Shown piece by piece: positions 37,118 to 45,491 of a stretch of 64,000 nt of DNA. Both the position numbers and the translations under genes were made by a program. Origin of the DNA: Pseudomonadota bacterium (GTDB taxonomy: Bacteria; Pseudomonadota; Gammaproteobacteria; DASZBR01); the NCBI GenBank assembly GCA_021777765.1, contig JAJYDF010000003.1, positions 62,001-126,000 on the forward strand, given 5' to 3'. Under the pieces are notes generated by a model. It did no database searches. It was not told the DNA's origin and worked only from the letters and a program-made list of their open reading frames with translations. Each line of letters opens with the position of its first letter. Positions within the stretch are counted from its first letter, which is position 1.

Positions 37118-37501
37118 TTGTTATCCCTCACAAAAAATTAACGCATTAGCGTTAAATAAAATTATTAACTGGTAGACTGCTCCTGCTGTCACACGAAAAA
37201 AAATATAAAATTATTTTTTTTCGGATAAATCACACGTTATAGGGGAATTTCTCACAGAGGAGGCAGTACCATTTACAGCGTGCACATTATAAGCATAAGA
37301 GGGTCCCCATTTGTAAAGAGGAAATTGTCACCCTAAATTTAAAAGAGTGTAAGATTAAATCTTTTTGGTAATAGAGAATTCACGAAGTTAATAAAAAAGC
37401 ACTGCACAATAACAATAGGCATTAGCGGGCGAGTCACGCTATAATTAACATTTAGTGGAAACTATTTATTTAAAATCAATAGCTTGGATAGAGTAACGAT
37501 C
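37118..37501. other. Divergent spacer between giant gene A and relA
   Basis: This carries the A promoter-like block (37286-37317), the motif GGGGAATTT (37242-37250) and, for relA, TATAAT at 37440-37445 without a good -35 box. Most of it is homologous to 31160-31640. No small gene or RNA was recognised. Confidence 0.6.
37286..37317 (-). promoter_or_regulatory. Conserved promoter-like block of giant gene A
   Basis: It has the same TTTACA-20-TATAAT arrangement as at 31424-31455 in a sequence otherwise only partly conserved. It would give a 5' leader of about 160 bases before the ATG at 37117. Confidence 0.45.
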
Positions 37502-39709
37502 ATGGTAAAACGTCATCACCCACACGCCGAAGTCGCACACACCCCCAGCCATTTTGATTCTTGGTTTGAACATTTGAAGAGTCGACGAGGCGAACAAGAT
37601 ATCAAATTGATACAAATCGCGCATGATTTAAATTCTAAAATCAACGATCTCAATGTAAGAGAATCCTGTATCAAAGAAGGATTAGCGATGGCAGGTATCC
37701 TGCTTGAGCTCGATCTGGATAATGAAGCCTTAGCTGCAGCATTGATCTATCCCGCTATACACAAAGGTGAAATCGGTTTTGATCATTTAGCAGAACAATT
37801 AGGTGAAAGTATCGCGAAATTATTACGCGGCGTACAACAGATGAATGCTTTAGATACTTTATTAGCCGCACATAATAAAGGCCACGCGCAACTAGAAAAT
37901 CTACGAAAAATGTTATTAGCAATGGTCGATGATGTACGCGCGGTATTAATTAAATTAGCTGAACGATTATATTTATTACGTAATGCTAAAGAATTATCTC
38001 CCACATTACGTCATTCATTTGCTAATGAAACGATGAATATTTATGCGCCACTAGCCAACCGTTTAGGTATTGGTCATTTAAAATGGGAAATGGAAGATTT
38101 ATGTTTCCGACATTTAGAACCGAATAAATATAAAGAGATCGCCAAATATTTAGATCAAAAACGGCTTGATCGAGAAAAATATATTCACGAAGTGATTAAT
38201 CAATTAAAAGATAATTTAAATGAAATGGGCATACAAAATGCTGAGGTGCAAGGACGTGTAAAACATATTTATAGTATTTACCGCAAAATGCAGCGTAAAG
38301 GTGTCGATTATCACCAAATATATGATGTGAGTGCAGTACGTGTATTAGTACCCACAATTGAAAATTGTTACGCTGTATTAGGTTTAGTGCATGGCATGTG
38401 GCAACAAATCCCACAAGAATTTGATGATTATGTTACTTATCCTAAACCCAATGGATATCGTTCTATTCATACTGCTGTGGTCGGTCCACATGGTAGAAAT
38501 GTGGAAGTGCAAATTCGTACTTTTGATATGCATCAAGAATCTGAATTTGGTGTCGCTGCGCATTGGCGTTATAAAGAAGGTGGCCAACAAAAATCCTCTT
38601 ATGAAGCAAAAATTGCTTGGCTACGACAAGTATTAGAATGGCAAAAAGAAATTTCTGATACGTCTGAAACTGAGCAAACACAAACGCCGGGTGATATTTT
38701 TTCTGATTATATTTATGTGTTCACGCCGACGGGTGACATTATGGAATTACCACAAGGTGCTACTCCGTTAGATTTTGCTTATCACGTCCATAGTGAAGTA
38801 GGTCATCGTTGTCGTGGTGCTAAAGTGGATGGCAATATTGTTACGCTCACATATCAATTACAAATGGGTCAACGCGTTGAAATTCTCACGGCGAAACAAG
38901 CTAATCCCAGTCGTGATTGGATCAATCCGCATTTAGGTTATTTAAAAACACCACGCGCACGATCGAAAGTCGCGCATTGGTTTAAAATTCAAGATTATGA
39001 TCGCAATTTATTAGCAGGCAAAGAAATACTCGATAAAGAATTAAAACGATTAGGATTAACTGGCGCTGGTATTCTTGAAATTGCACATGAATTAAATTTA
39101 AAAGCTGAAAATGATTTATATGCTGCGTTAGGTAGTGGTGATATTCGCATTGGTCAAGTGTTACATCATGTGCAAAATAAAATGGCATTAGTTGAAACAA
39201 AATCTGCACCTATTGTTCCAACTACAATTACTGTTCCCAAAAAACCACCGGCTACCATTGAAATTCAAGGCGTTGGAAATTTATTAACGCATATTGCGCG
39301 TTGTTGTAAACCATTACCGGGTGAAGCAATTGTAGGATTTATTACGCAAGGCAGAGGTGTCACTATTCACCGCGCTGATTGTGCTAATGTTTTACAAGCC
39401 ATGAATAAATCACGTGAAAGATTAGTGGATGTGCGTTGGGGTCAAAGTGAAAAAGAAACTTATCCTGTCGATATTTATATTCAAGCTTATGATCGACATG
39501 GTTTGTTAAGAGATATCACAGCATTATTATCTACAGAAAAAATTAATTTAGCTGCATTACAAACACGCACTGATAAAAATTCGCATGAAGCGCATATTCA
39601 TATTACGATTGATATTCCTTCATTGACATCATTAAGTAAAATTCTCGATCGCATTCAGCAATTACCGAATGTAATTAAAGCACAACGAATGGGTGAAGGA
39701 TTACATTAA
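37502..39709 (+). CDS. relA: GTP pyrophosphokinase (ppGpp synthetase I)
   Basis: A 735-residue stringent-response enzyme that makes (p)ppGpp on starved ribosomes. The N-terminal hydrolase-like domain lacks the HD motif of active SpoT (AALIYPAIHKGEIGFDHL), so it should be synthetase-only. The synthetase domain is intact (PKPNGYRSIHTAVVGPHG, EVQIRTFDMHQESEFGVAAHW). TGS (YVFTPTGDIMELP), a Cys-containing conserved domain (IARCCKPLPGEAIVGFIT) and a C-terminal ACT domain follow. I use the ATG at 37502 (MVKRHH); a TTG six codons upstream is possible. Its 5' end is duplicated as a dead fragment at 31741. Confidence 0.95.
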   Translation: MVKRHHPHAEVAHTPSHFDSWFEHLKSRRGEQDIKLIQIAHDLNSKINDLNVRESCIKEGLAMAGILLELDLDNEALAAALIYPAIHKGEIGFDHLAEQLGESIAKLLRGVQQMNALDTLLAAHNKGHAQLENLRKMLLAMVDDVRAVLIKLAERLYLLRNAKELSPTLRHSFANETMNIYAPLANRLGIGHLKWEMEDLCFRHLEPNKYKEIAKYLDQKRLDREKYIHEVINQLKDNLNEMGIQNAEVQGRVKHIYSIYRKMQRKGVDYHQIYDVSAVRVLVPTIENCYAVLGLVHGMWQQIPQEFDDYVTYPKPNGYRSIHTAVVGPHGRNVEVQIRTFDMHQESEFGVAAHWRYKEGGQQKSSYEAKIAWLRQVLEWQKEISDTSETEQTQTPGDIFSDYIYVFTPTGDIMELPQGATPLDFAYHVHSEVGHRCRGAKVDGNIVTLTYQLQMGQRVEILTAKQANPSRDWINPHLGYLKTPRARSKVAHWFKIQDYDRNLLAGKEILDKELKRLGLTGAGILEIAHELNLKAENDLYAALGSGDIRIGQVLHHVQNKMALVETKSAPIVPTTITVPKKPPATIEIQGVGNLLTHIARCCKPLPGEAIVGFITQGRGVTIHRADCANVLQAMNKSRERLVDVRWGQSEKETYPVDIYIQAYDRHGLLRDITALLSTEKINLAALQTRTDKNSHEAHIHITIDIPSLTSLSKILDRIQQLPNVIKAQRMGEGLH

Positions 39710-39816
39710 ACTCCCTATTTTTTCCCTCTCACGTATGGGAAAAGAAAAAAAATGCAATTGATGATTTTTTGTCGTGTAGTACTACTGAGTTTCAATAATT
39801 TTATCAGTCTTTTTTT

Positions 39817-39861
39817 CCTTCTCCCGCTTGCGGGAGAAGGTGCCGAAGGCGGATGAGGGTG
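39817..39861. repeat. REP-like element with tail
   Basis: The hairpin CCTTCTCCCGC/GCGGGAGAAGG is followed by the conserved tail TGCCGAAGGCGGATGAGGG. It lies just upstream of the small gene at 39891. A weaker relative (CCCTCTCACGTATGGGAAAAG) is at 39723-39744. Confidence 0.8.
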
Positions 39862-39890
39862 AATTAAAATCATTAACGGAGAAAATCGAT

Positions 39891-40151
39891 ATGCACCAAA
39901 CAAACCTAACCTTACCAAAAGCTGCTGAAAAAGTGTTGAGCATGGACATAGGAAAAAGTGCATCAGAAGCAGAACAAAAATTATTAGCTACCATAGCCAA
40001 TACAGGCCTCACTAATCTTTCCGATGACGAATTAGAATTACTTTTCTCAAGCAAATCACAAGCAATAAGTTATTTAAAAAATCAATATGCAGATGAATTC
40101 AAATCTTTAAAAAACTCGATTATTACTTCGATAACTACACTAAAGAGGTAG
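39891..40151 (+). CDS. Small helical hypothetical protein
   Basis: An 86-residue protein of unknown function, predicted all-helical, with no signal peptide. The ATG at 39891 has GGAG about 9 bases upstream. In-frame sequence further upstream is only translated REP repeat and is excluded. Residues such as EAEQKLLATIANTGLTNLSD and ELELLFSSKSQAISYLKNQY suggest a compact helical bundle. It is convergent with the next minus-strand gene, with 44 bases between the stops. It could be a small accessory protein of the effector region. Confidence 0.6.
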   Translation: MHQTNLTLPKAAEKVLSMDIGKSASEAEQKLLATIANTGLTNLSDDELELLFSSKSQAISYLKNQYADEFKSLKNSIITSITTLKR

Positions 40152-40195
40152 CTTAGCCTCGGCTACGCGGTGATGGATGAGAAGGCTGCGTTGGT

Positions 40196-40765
40196 TTAAA
40201 CACGCTCTATTAAAGCCTCTCTTTCTTGAGGAGTTAAAATAGTGTTTGCTCCCTTTACTTTTTGGGATGTGTCTTGATTTAAAAAGATTTCTTCATTTCT
40301 ATATCGCTCAAAACATGTACTCAGATAATGAAAATGAGAAAGTATCTCCTTCTCTGTACCGGTCAAAGAGATCTGTTTTTCTTTTTTTTCACTAATATCA
40401 TAGAGTGATTTCAAAACTCTCAAGATCATATCATTATTATTAGCGCTGTTTTGATGATATAGCTCTAACTCTTTTTCTAATTTACTGATATCTTGAGGAT
40501 TGATTACAACATTATTATTTTTATCTTTTGAAAAAATGGTCTGATAGAGTTTAACCGCCTTTCCCGCTCTTAAAACTTCGAAATCCTCTAAGAGATTTTC
40601 AATTAATTCTGGATTAATATTTAAATTACTATAAATGTAACCTTTATTCTTTTGTAATTTCTCTGATATGAATGCATATATTTTTACCTGATTGACTATA
40701 GAATTGACGTCGGAAGCAATTGACTCTTTTTTAGCGTTTAACTCTTTTTCAGCGCTGGTAGACAT
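40196..40765 (-). CDS. Helical hypothetical protein (189 residues)
   Basis: Unknown function. The start is the ATG at 40765 (MSTSAEKELNAKK), supported by AGGAGAAAACAAT upstream; a longer frame would need an unsupported start. The chain is helical and charged, with possible coiled-coil stretches (ISKLEKELELYHQNS). It has no membrane segment or signal peptide. GGGGAATTT lies 132 bases upstream, the same word found upstream of three other minus-strand genes in this region (42525, 37117 and 31159). A role as a secreted protein is only suggested by its location. Confidence 0.65.
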   Translation of the reverse strand: MSTSAEKELNAKKESIASDVNSIVNQVKIYAFISEKLQKNKGYIYSNLNINPELIENLLEDFEVLRAGKAVKLYQTIFSKDKNNNVVINPQDISKLEKELELYHQNSANNNDMILRVLKSLYDISEKKEKQISLTGTEKEILSHFHYLSTCFERYRNEEIFLNQDTSQKVKGANTILTPQEREALIERV

Positions 40766-41100
40766 ATTGTTTTCTCCTGCAATCGAACCTAATAATTTAA
40801 ATAAAATTATTAACAATTGTCATTTATAGTATATACCCTATTTACTATTATTTTCGGTATATCACCTAACTTACTAGTGAGAGGAGGAAAACGACTGGGG
40901 AATTTATACTGTCATAGGTCAGGTATTCACTAGCAAAAAAATAATTGATGTACATTATTGGACATGAAACTAAATTTGTTGCGCTTAATCACAATAAATT
41001 ATGCGAAATGGATGCACTGCTTCATATTATATGAAGCAGTGAAATTATCCACTTAAAAATATTTCAATAATAATTTAACCAAAATTATCTTGAATTTATT
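40766..41100. other. Intergenic region upstream of the 189-residue gene
   Basis: It contains GGGGAATTT at 40897-40905, directly preceded on the minus strand by a TATAAA-like sequence, and a TATATACCCTATTT stretch near 40830. There is no gene, and no convincing -35 box was found. Confidence 0.4.
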
Positions 41101-42525
41101 TTAAGCTTTCGGCGGTGTCAATGTTGTAGATGGTGCAAGTGCAGGAGCTGGGTCAGATTTGTCTATGATATCAGTAAGGATTTTATGCATTCTCTTACCA
41201 ACACAATCTTGATTATTAAGATAATCAATTATGGCTCCCTGTAGAGCACCCATATCTCCAGCATTATTATTTAACAATTCGCGCAAATTGTTGGTCTGCT
41301 CGCAAGTAAAACCTAATAATTTAAATCCTCTGCTTTTTTTATATTTTTCTTCAATTAAATAAAGCATATCTGTTGTCAACCAAATTGGATTTTGTGGATA
41401 ATTGGGTTGCGCTTTTGCATGAGCATGTCTTTGTTCAATGAGAATTGTATATAAACGCTTTCCTTTATTTTTCTCATCACGAAGATATTTTTCAATAAAA
41501 AATTGTTTGGCACTGGCTGTGACTGATTTACTTTTTAAACTATTAATCAGCTCTTTGCTATCATCACTGCTACCAAAATATCTAAATCCCCGTTGCGCGT
41601 AATAGGTTTTATCAAGATTTTGTGATGCAGGGTCTTTTATATTTGGCCATGGTAATTGGTTGAATTTGGATTGGGGATCACTGCGATTTTCAATGTTTTC
41701 TCTTATTGCTGCACGAATTTCACCCATAGAGACTATTTCAGTTTGCTCTTGAATTTGACTTGGACGCTGCAATAACTCTTGTATCGCATTGTGATACCCT
41801 TTATAAGAACGGAATTCCGTTGTAAATTGATATCCTTCTACCGGTATCACTTGCGTATTTAAATCACTTTCTCTTGATATCGCCCATATGCTCTTAATAT
41901 CTTCTGCATTATCTTCAAAAATAACACAGCGTGTACAATCTGCTGGTTTATGCTCAACAAAGTGTTTATACAACAAAGCTTTTGGTGTTGGTTTACCGGG
42001 GAGTAATGTAGATAAAATACTCGCTGCCCGTTTGGCACCATCTATCTTATCTGTTTCACGGAGCCTTGGTGTAACAGGGCTTGTTTCAAAGTCAAAAAAT
42101 GTTTTTCCTAACAAGGGATAGGCATTTATTTGTTTTCTTTGAAGTGCAGTACCAACAGTTGGGAGACGCTCTTTTAATTGTTGTAATTTATCTTCTGTTA
42201 CTGTGCCATCTCGACTGATATTAATATCGAAAGCTCTCGTATGTGATTCAAAAAACCTAAGCTCTTCGGGAGCTGATGACCAAAATAAATCAGGTATAGC
42301 TAATACATTCCATACTGTTAATCCTCTTTCTTGTAGCTGCTCTATGAGCCACTTTCCCTCTTCAATAGTAGGAATCGTATCAGCAAATAAATACACATCG
42401 GTAATATGGTTTTCTACTAATGAATCAATAATATTATTATTGAGCACTCTAGCTACTTCGCCATTTGCCTCAGTTTTAAGGATCAATGTGCGATCAACAT
42501 CTATTAATGCAACTGTTTTTGGCAT
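41101..42525 (-). CDS. HAD-like protein with duplicated C-terminal repeat
   Basis: A 474-residue predicted effector. Residues 1-255 look like a haloacid dehalogenase-type hydrolase: ALIDVDRTL gives the DxDxT nucleophile motif (Asp 9 and 11), DVYLFADTIPT could be motif II, and CVIFEDNAEDI (about 200-210) motif IV. A phosphatase role is plausible but the substrate is unknown. Two copies of a unit of about 70 residues follow: RGFRYFGS...GKRLYTIL (about 305-375) and RGFKLLGF...GKRMHKIL (about 397-462). The tail is Pro/Thr/Ala-rich. GAGGAAAACAAA precedes the ATG. GGGGAATTT occurs 79 bases upstream. Confidence 0.72.
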   Translation of the reverse strand: MPKTVALIDVDRTLILKTEANGEVARVLNNNIIDSLVENHITDVYLFADTIPTIEEGKWLIEQLQERGLTVWNVLAIPDLFWSSAPEELRFFESHTRAFDINISRDGTVTEDKLQQLKERLPTVGTALQRKQINAYPLLGKTFFDFETSPVTPRLRETDKIDGAKRAASILSTLLPGKPTPKALLYKHFVEHKPADCTRCVIFEDNAEDIKSIWAISRESDLNTQVIPVEGYQFTTEFRSYKGYHNAIQELLQRPSQIQEQTEIVSMGEIRAAIRENIENRSDPQSKFNQLPWPNIKDPASQNLDKTYYAQRGFRYFGSSDDSKELINSLKSKSVTASAKQFFIEKYLRDEKNKGKRLYTILIEQRHAHAKAQPNYPQNPIWLTTDMLYLIEEKYKKSRGFKLLGFTCEQTNNLRELLNNNAGDMGALQGAIIDYLNNQDCVGKRMHKILTDIIDKSDPAPALAPSTTLTPPKA

Positions 42526-42753
42526 TTTGTTTTCCTCATTGTTAAAGTTAAATTAAGTTAAAATTGCCTTTAATACTTGGCAAATTTTCCATTCAATCTC
42601 TACGGGGAATTTTGTAAGGATAGAAAAAACGCTGTATTTTACAGTATATAAATTATTAATCAATAAATGATTTTCATTATTATGTCGATGACCTACTTCA
42701 CTGCCATTAACAAGTATATTTTATTTCACACAGTCACATTTATGTCTTTATCA

Positions 42754-44346
42754 TCATCGCAATCTTGGTACATTATTTTCTTCTTGATCAATTAATTTCG
42801 TTGCGTCTAATTTTTGTAAAAGAAAATCAATAAAATGTTCATAGCGATCATTATCAGGTCGATCAATAATTTCTTTTAGTTCTTTAGCGCTAGATAACAA
42901 TATATCTCGTAATTCAGAAAAATCCTGATTCGAACTTAGCGCTCTATAGAGTCTTGCTGCATTCATATAATGAGGAACAACAGTTGCAGAGACATCAGTT
43001 TCTTTTGCAAAAAGGCTGGCTGATAAATTTAAAGCACGCTCCATCCATCCTAGCTGAGGAGTGGGCATTGTCAGTTTTGTTACCGTCCCAGTTAAATAAT
43101 TTTTTAATACTTGTAAAGACAAGCTTTCAAATCGCTTTGGTAATACTTTGCTAAAAATCGTTAGAGCTTCACTTTCAGTTATTGGCGCAAGAAATGTTGC
43201 AATATAAAAATAAATATCATCTGTTAATATTTTACGCAGATGACCATAACGAAAAAACCAATTTTGCAAATCTCGAGATGCCCATTTAATGGCTTCATTA
43301 AAAGTCAATTGATATTTTTTCATATAAAAAGGGACATTTTTCGCATTAGGATTCATAAGACAAATTTCAATTAACTTCATTCCTTCGATAAAATTAAAAT
43401 CATAGATAACTATCCATTTTGGAAATAATTTAATAAACTGACTGGCACCAACTTGACGTAAGGCGTTGTTAAAACCAGTACAAATTCCATGAGTGAAGGT
43501 CATCATTCTAAACATTTTATCAAAATAGGGATTAATATTATTCATATTTCGAATAATCTCTGAAAAAATTAAACCATATCTACCTGAGCGTTGTACTGGT
43601 GTTAATAATCTCTCAATCAAATAATCAGATGGGTATGCTCCTGTAGGAGCATTCACAAATTTACACTCAGCACCTTCCGATATTTGACGTAATTTATTAA
43701 TAATCAAATCTCTAGTTTGCTTTATATTTTGAAAGTAATTCAGATCGCTTATAACAAATTGATAAGGTAAAATAGAATGGAATAAGGGAAATGGTGATTG
43801 ATCTATAGAACTGATATGTAAAAACTCTACCCAAAATGCAAAAAACAATTGTGGATTATTTTTCTCTAATCGATCCATAACACTTGCAACAATAGCATCT
43901 TGAGTAAACTGAAAGTTGCAGTAAGCCTGATATAGTTGTCTCATCGCATCAATTAACTCTTGCATGTTTTTTATTTCTATGTCAGTAAGATATTTTTTAA
44001 TAAATTCCCAACCGCCGGTCACTTTTACTCCTTGTGAGTTGATATAACTCGGCTCAATAAATTGTTTTAAATTCTCGAAAAAGCGTTTCTCAGTAGCTAC
44101 AAATTCTTTCATTCCCAATATATGAAATGGTATGTTTTGCAGAGCTACTACTGGAATGGCATCTTTATGTGCTAATTCAATATAGTCCCAATCTTGTAAT
44201 CTAAATTGATTTCTTAATCTTTGCGCTGCCTCCAAATGGCCTTGTTTATTCACCTCATAAATCATAATAATAATCTTGGCGACAAGCCTATTATCTGCAT
44301 AAGTCTCGGTAGGGTTTAAATGGTGCATTTGTTCTGCTATCTGCAT
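42754..44346 (-). CDS. RhoGEF-like (Dbl-homology) protein, 530 residues
   Basis: A third protein with a Dbl-homology-like region, about residues 80-270. MKEFVATEKRFFENLKQF matches the first DH helix, residues 131-190 hold the middle helices, and LLTPVQRSGRYGLIFSEII is the conserved core helix (Tyr near 257). RYGLIF replaces the usual RYPLLL, so it is divergent. The remaining 260 residues are helical and of unknown type. It lacks the repeated module of the giant proteins. AAGGAA precedes the ATG. It starts 24 bases after an alpha/beta hydrolase gene on the same strand, so the two are likely one transcript. A host GTPase target is inferred only. Confidence 0.7.
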   Translation of the reverse strand: MQIAEQMHHLNPTETYADNRLVAKIIIMIYEVNKQGHLEAAQRLRNQFRLQDWDYIELAHKDAIPVVALQNIPFHILGMKEFVATEKRFFENLKQFIEPSYINSQGVKVTGGWEFIKKYLTDIEIKNMQELIDAMRQLYQAYCNFQFTQDAIVASVMDRLEKNNPQLFFAFWVEFLHISSIDQSPFPLFHSILPYQFVISDLNYFQNIKQTRDLIINKLRQISEGAECKFVNAPTGAYPSDYLIERLLTPVQRSGRYGLIFSEIIRNMNNINPYFDKMFRMMTFTHGICTGFNNALRQVGASQFIKLFPKWIVIYDFNFIEGMKLIEICLMNPNAKNVPFYMKKYQLTFNEAIKWASRDLQNWFFRYGHLRKILTDDIYFYIATFLAPITESEALTIFSKVLPKRFESLSLQVLKNYLTGTVTKLTMPTPQLGWMERALNLSASLFAKETDVSATVVPHYMNAARLYRALSSNQDFSELRDILLSSAKELKEIIDRPDNDRYEHFIDFLLQKLDATKLIDQEENNVPRLR

Positions 44347-44370
44347 AAATTATTTCCTTATCTGTAGAAA

Positions 44371-45264
44371 TCAAATAGTCAATGTATTTATCCAATTTTT
44401 AATTGCATTATCAAAAATTGTGGGATTTTCAATATTAGGCCAATGTCCTACCTTGCCACAATCAACCATAGTAAAGTGTGGTGGCTGAGGAAATTGTTGC
44501 CATAAAATTAATGGGATACTATCGAAATCAAATTGACCCGCTAATAAAATAACCGGAACAGTTATTTTATTGATGCGCATTGCGAGGTCATGTTTTGGTA
44601 ATAGTCTGTTAAAAAAGTGGTTGATAATATCATCGTCAACTTCAATGTCAAACCACAACTTTTCTAAAAATTGCCGTGATATATTAAAGTCGCCCCAATA
44701 TCTTGCTGAATCTGCTTCGTAATAATTTAATGATATTTCTGATTCGTTTGGTTTTTTAATTAATTGAAATTGCTGTTTACGTTGTTGATCATTGGCTTTT
44801 CTTTCAGCCGATGCATTTTGATCAAAATATTCACGCGCCATTTGTATAACAGTTATATTCCAAGCTGGGGCTGAAGCCATCATAATAACACCTGCAATAT
44901 TCACCTCAGGATTTTTTGCAGCTTCGGCAGCAACAATACCAAAATTAGAATGTCCGAATAAAATAGGATTTGTTAAATTTAATTGTTTAATGATTTCAAA
45001 AATATCTGCAATGATTCGTTGCATGGTGAGCTGTGAAGCATCTTGCAAACGATCTTTATTGACCCAATATAAATCAGTCGAATAAACAATAAATAGTTTT
45101 TTAAATTCTGGTGATAATGTTTTTTGCATTAGTGATCCAATGCCTATACACAAACAGGGTATTTTACCACTACCTTGGATCAATACCGGATATTTTCTGT
45201 CATGTAAAACGACAAATCGTTGTTCGATATTATTTATATTTTGAATCAATTCTAGATCTAGCAT
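44371..45264 (-). CDS. Alpha/beta hydrolase
   Basis: A 297-residue protein of the alpha/beta-hydrolase fold. The nucleophile elbow is FGHSNFG (about residue 108), the acid is in LLAGQFDFDS, and the catalytic His is in CGKVGHWPNIENP, close to the proline-iminopeptidase/haloperoxidase style. It has no signal peptide. It is likely co-transcribed with the RhoGEF-like gene downstream. The substrate cannot be told; an esterase or lipase acting in the host is possible given the neighbours. Confidence 0.82.
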   Translation of the reverse strand: MLDLELIQNINNIEQRFVVLHDRKYPVLIQGSGKIPCLCIGIGSLMQKTLSPEFKKLFIVYSTDLYWVNKDRLQDASQLTMQRIIADIFEIIKQLNLTNPILFGHSNFGIVAAEAAKNPEVNIAGVIMMASAPAWNITVIQMAREYFDQNASAERKANDQQRKQQFQLIKKPNESEISLNYYEADSARYWGDFNISRQFLEKLWFDIEVDDDIINHFFNRLLPKHDLAMRINKITVPVILLAGQFDFDSIPLILWQQFPQPPHFTMVDCGKVGHWPNIENPTIFDNAIKNWINTLTI

Positions 45265-45351
45265 ATTAAATTCTCACAGTGATTATTAGATGTTCATTAC
45301 TTAAAACGAGATACTAATCCAAAAATATAAAGGAACTGCCCAGAAGTAACA

Positions 45352-45412
45352 ATGAACCATATAGAACCTAAAATAGGGTTATGAACCCTATTTTAGGTTC
45401 TATATGGTTCAT
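45352..45412. repeat. Perfect 29-bp inverted repeat
   Basis: 45352-45380 and 45384-45412 are perfect reverse complements with a three-base loop. The left arm begins ATGAACCATATAGAACC. No T-run follows on either strand. It lies between hipA and the hydrolase gene. Confidence 0.9.
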
Positions 45413-45491
45413 AAGCTCTTATTCACACCTAAGAATGGATTTCGACTTATCAAGGAAAACGTATGGTTCTGTTATAAACTGTCAATACTCT

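Noticed and set aside
37502..39709. spoT rather than relA
   Set aside because: The HD hydrolase motif is missing, and the synthetase residues follow the RelA form.
39828..39890. Longer N-terminus for the small gene at 39891
   Set aside because: The extra codons are translated REP repeat and start at an unsupported TTG; GGAG lies before the ATG at 39891.
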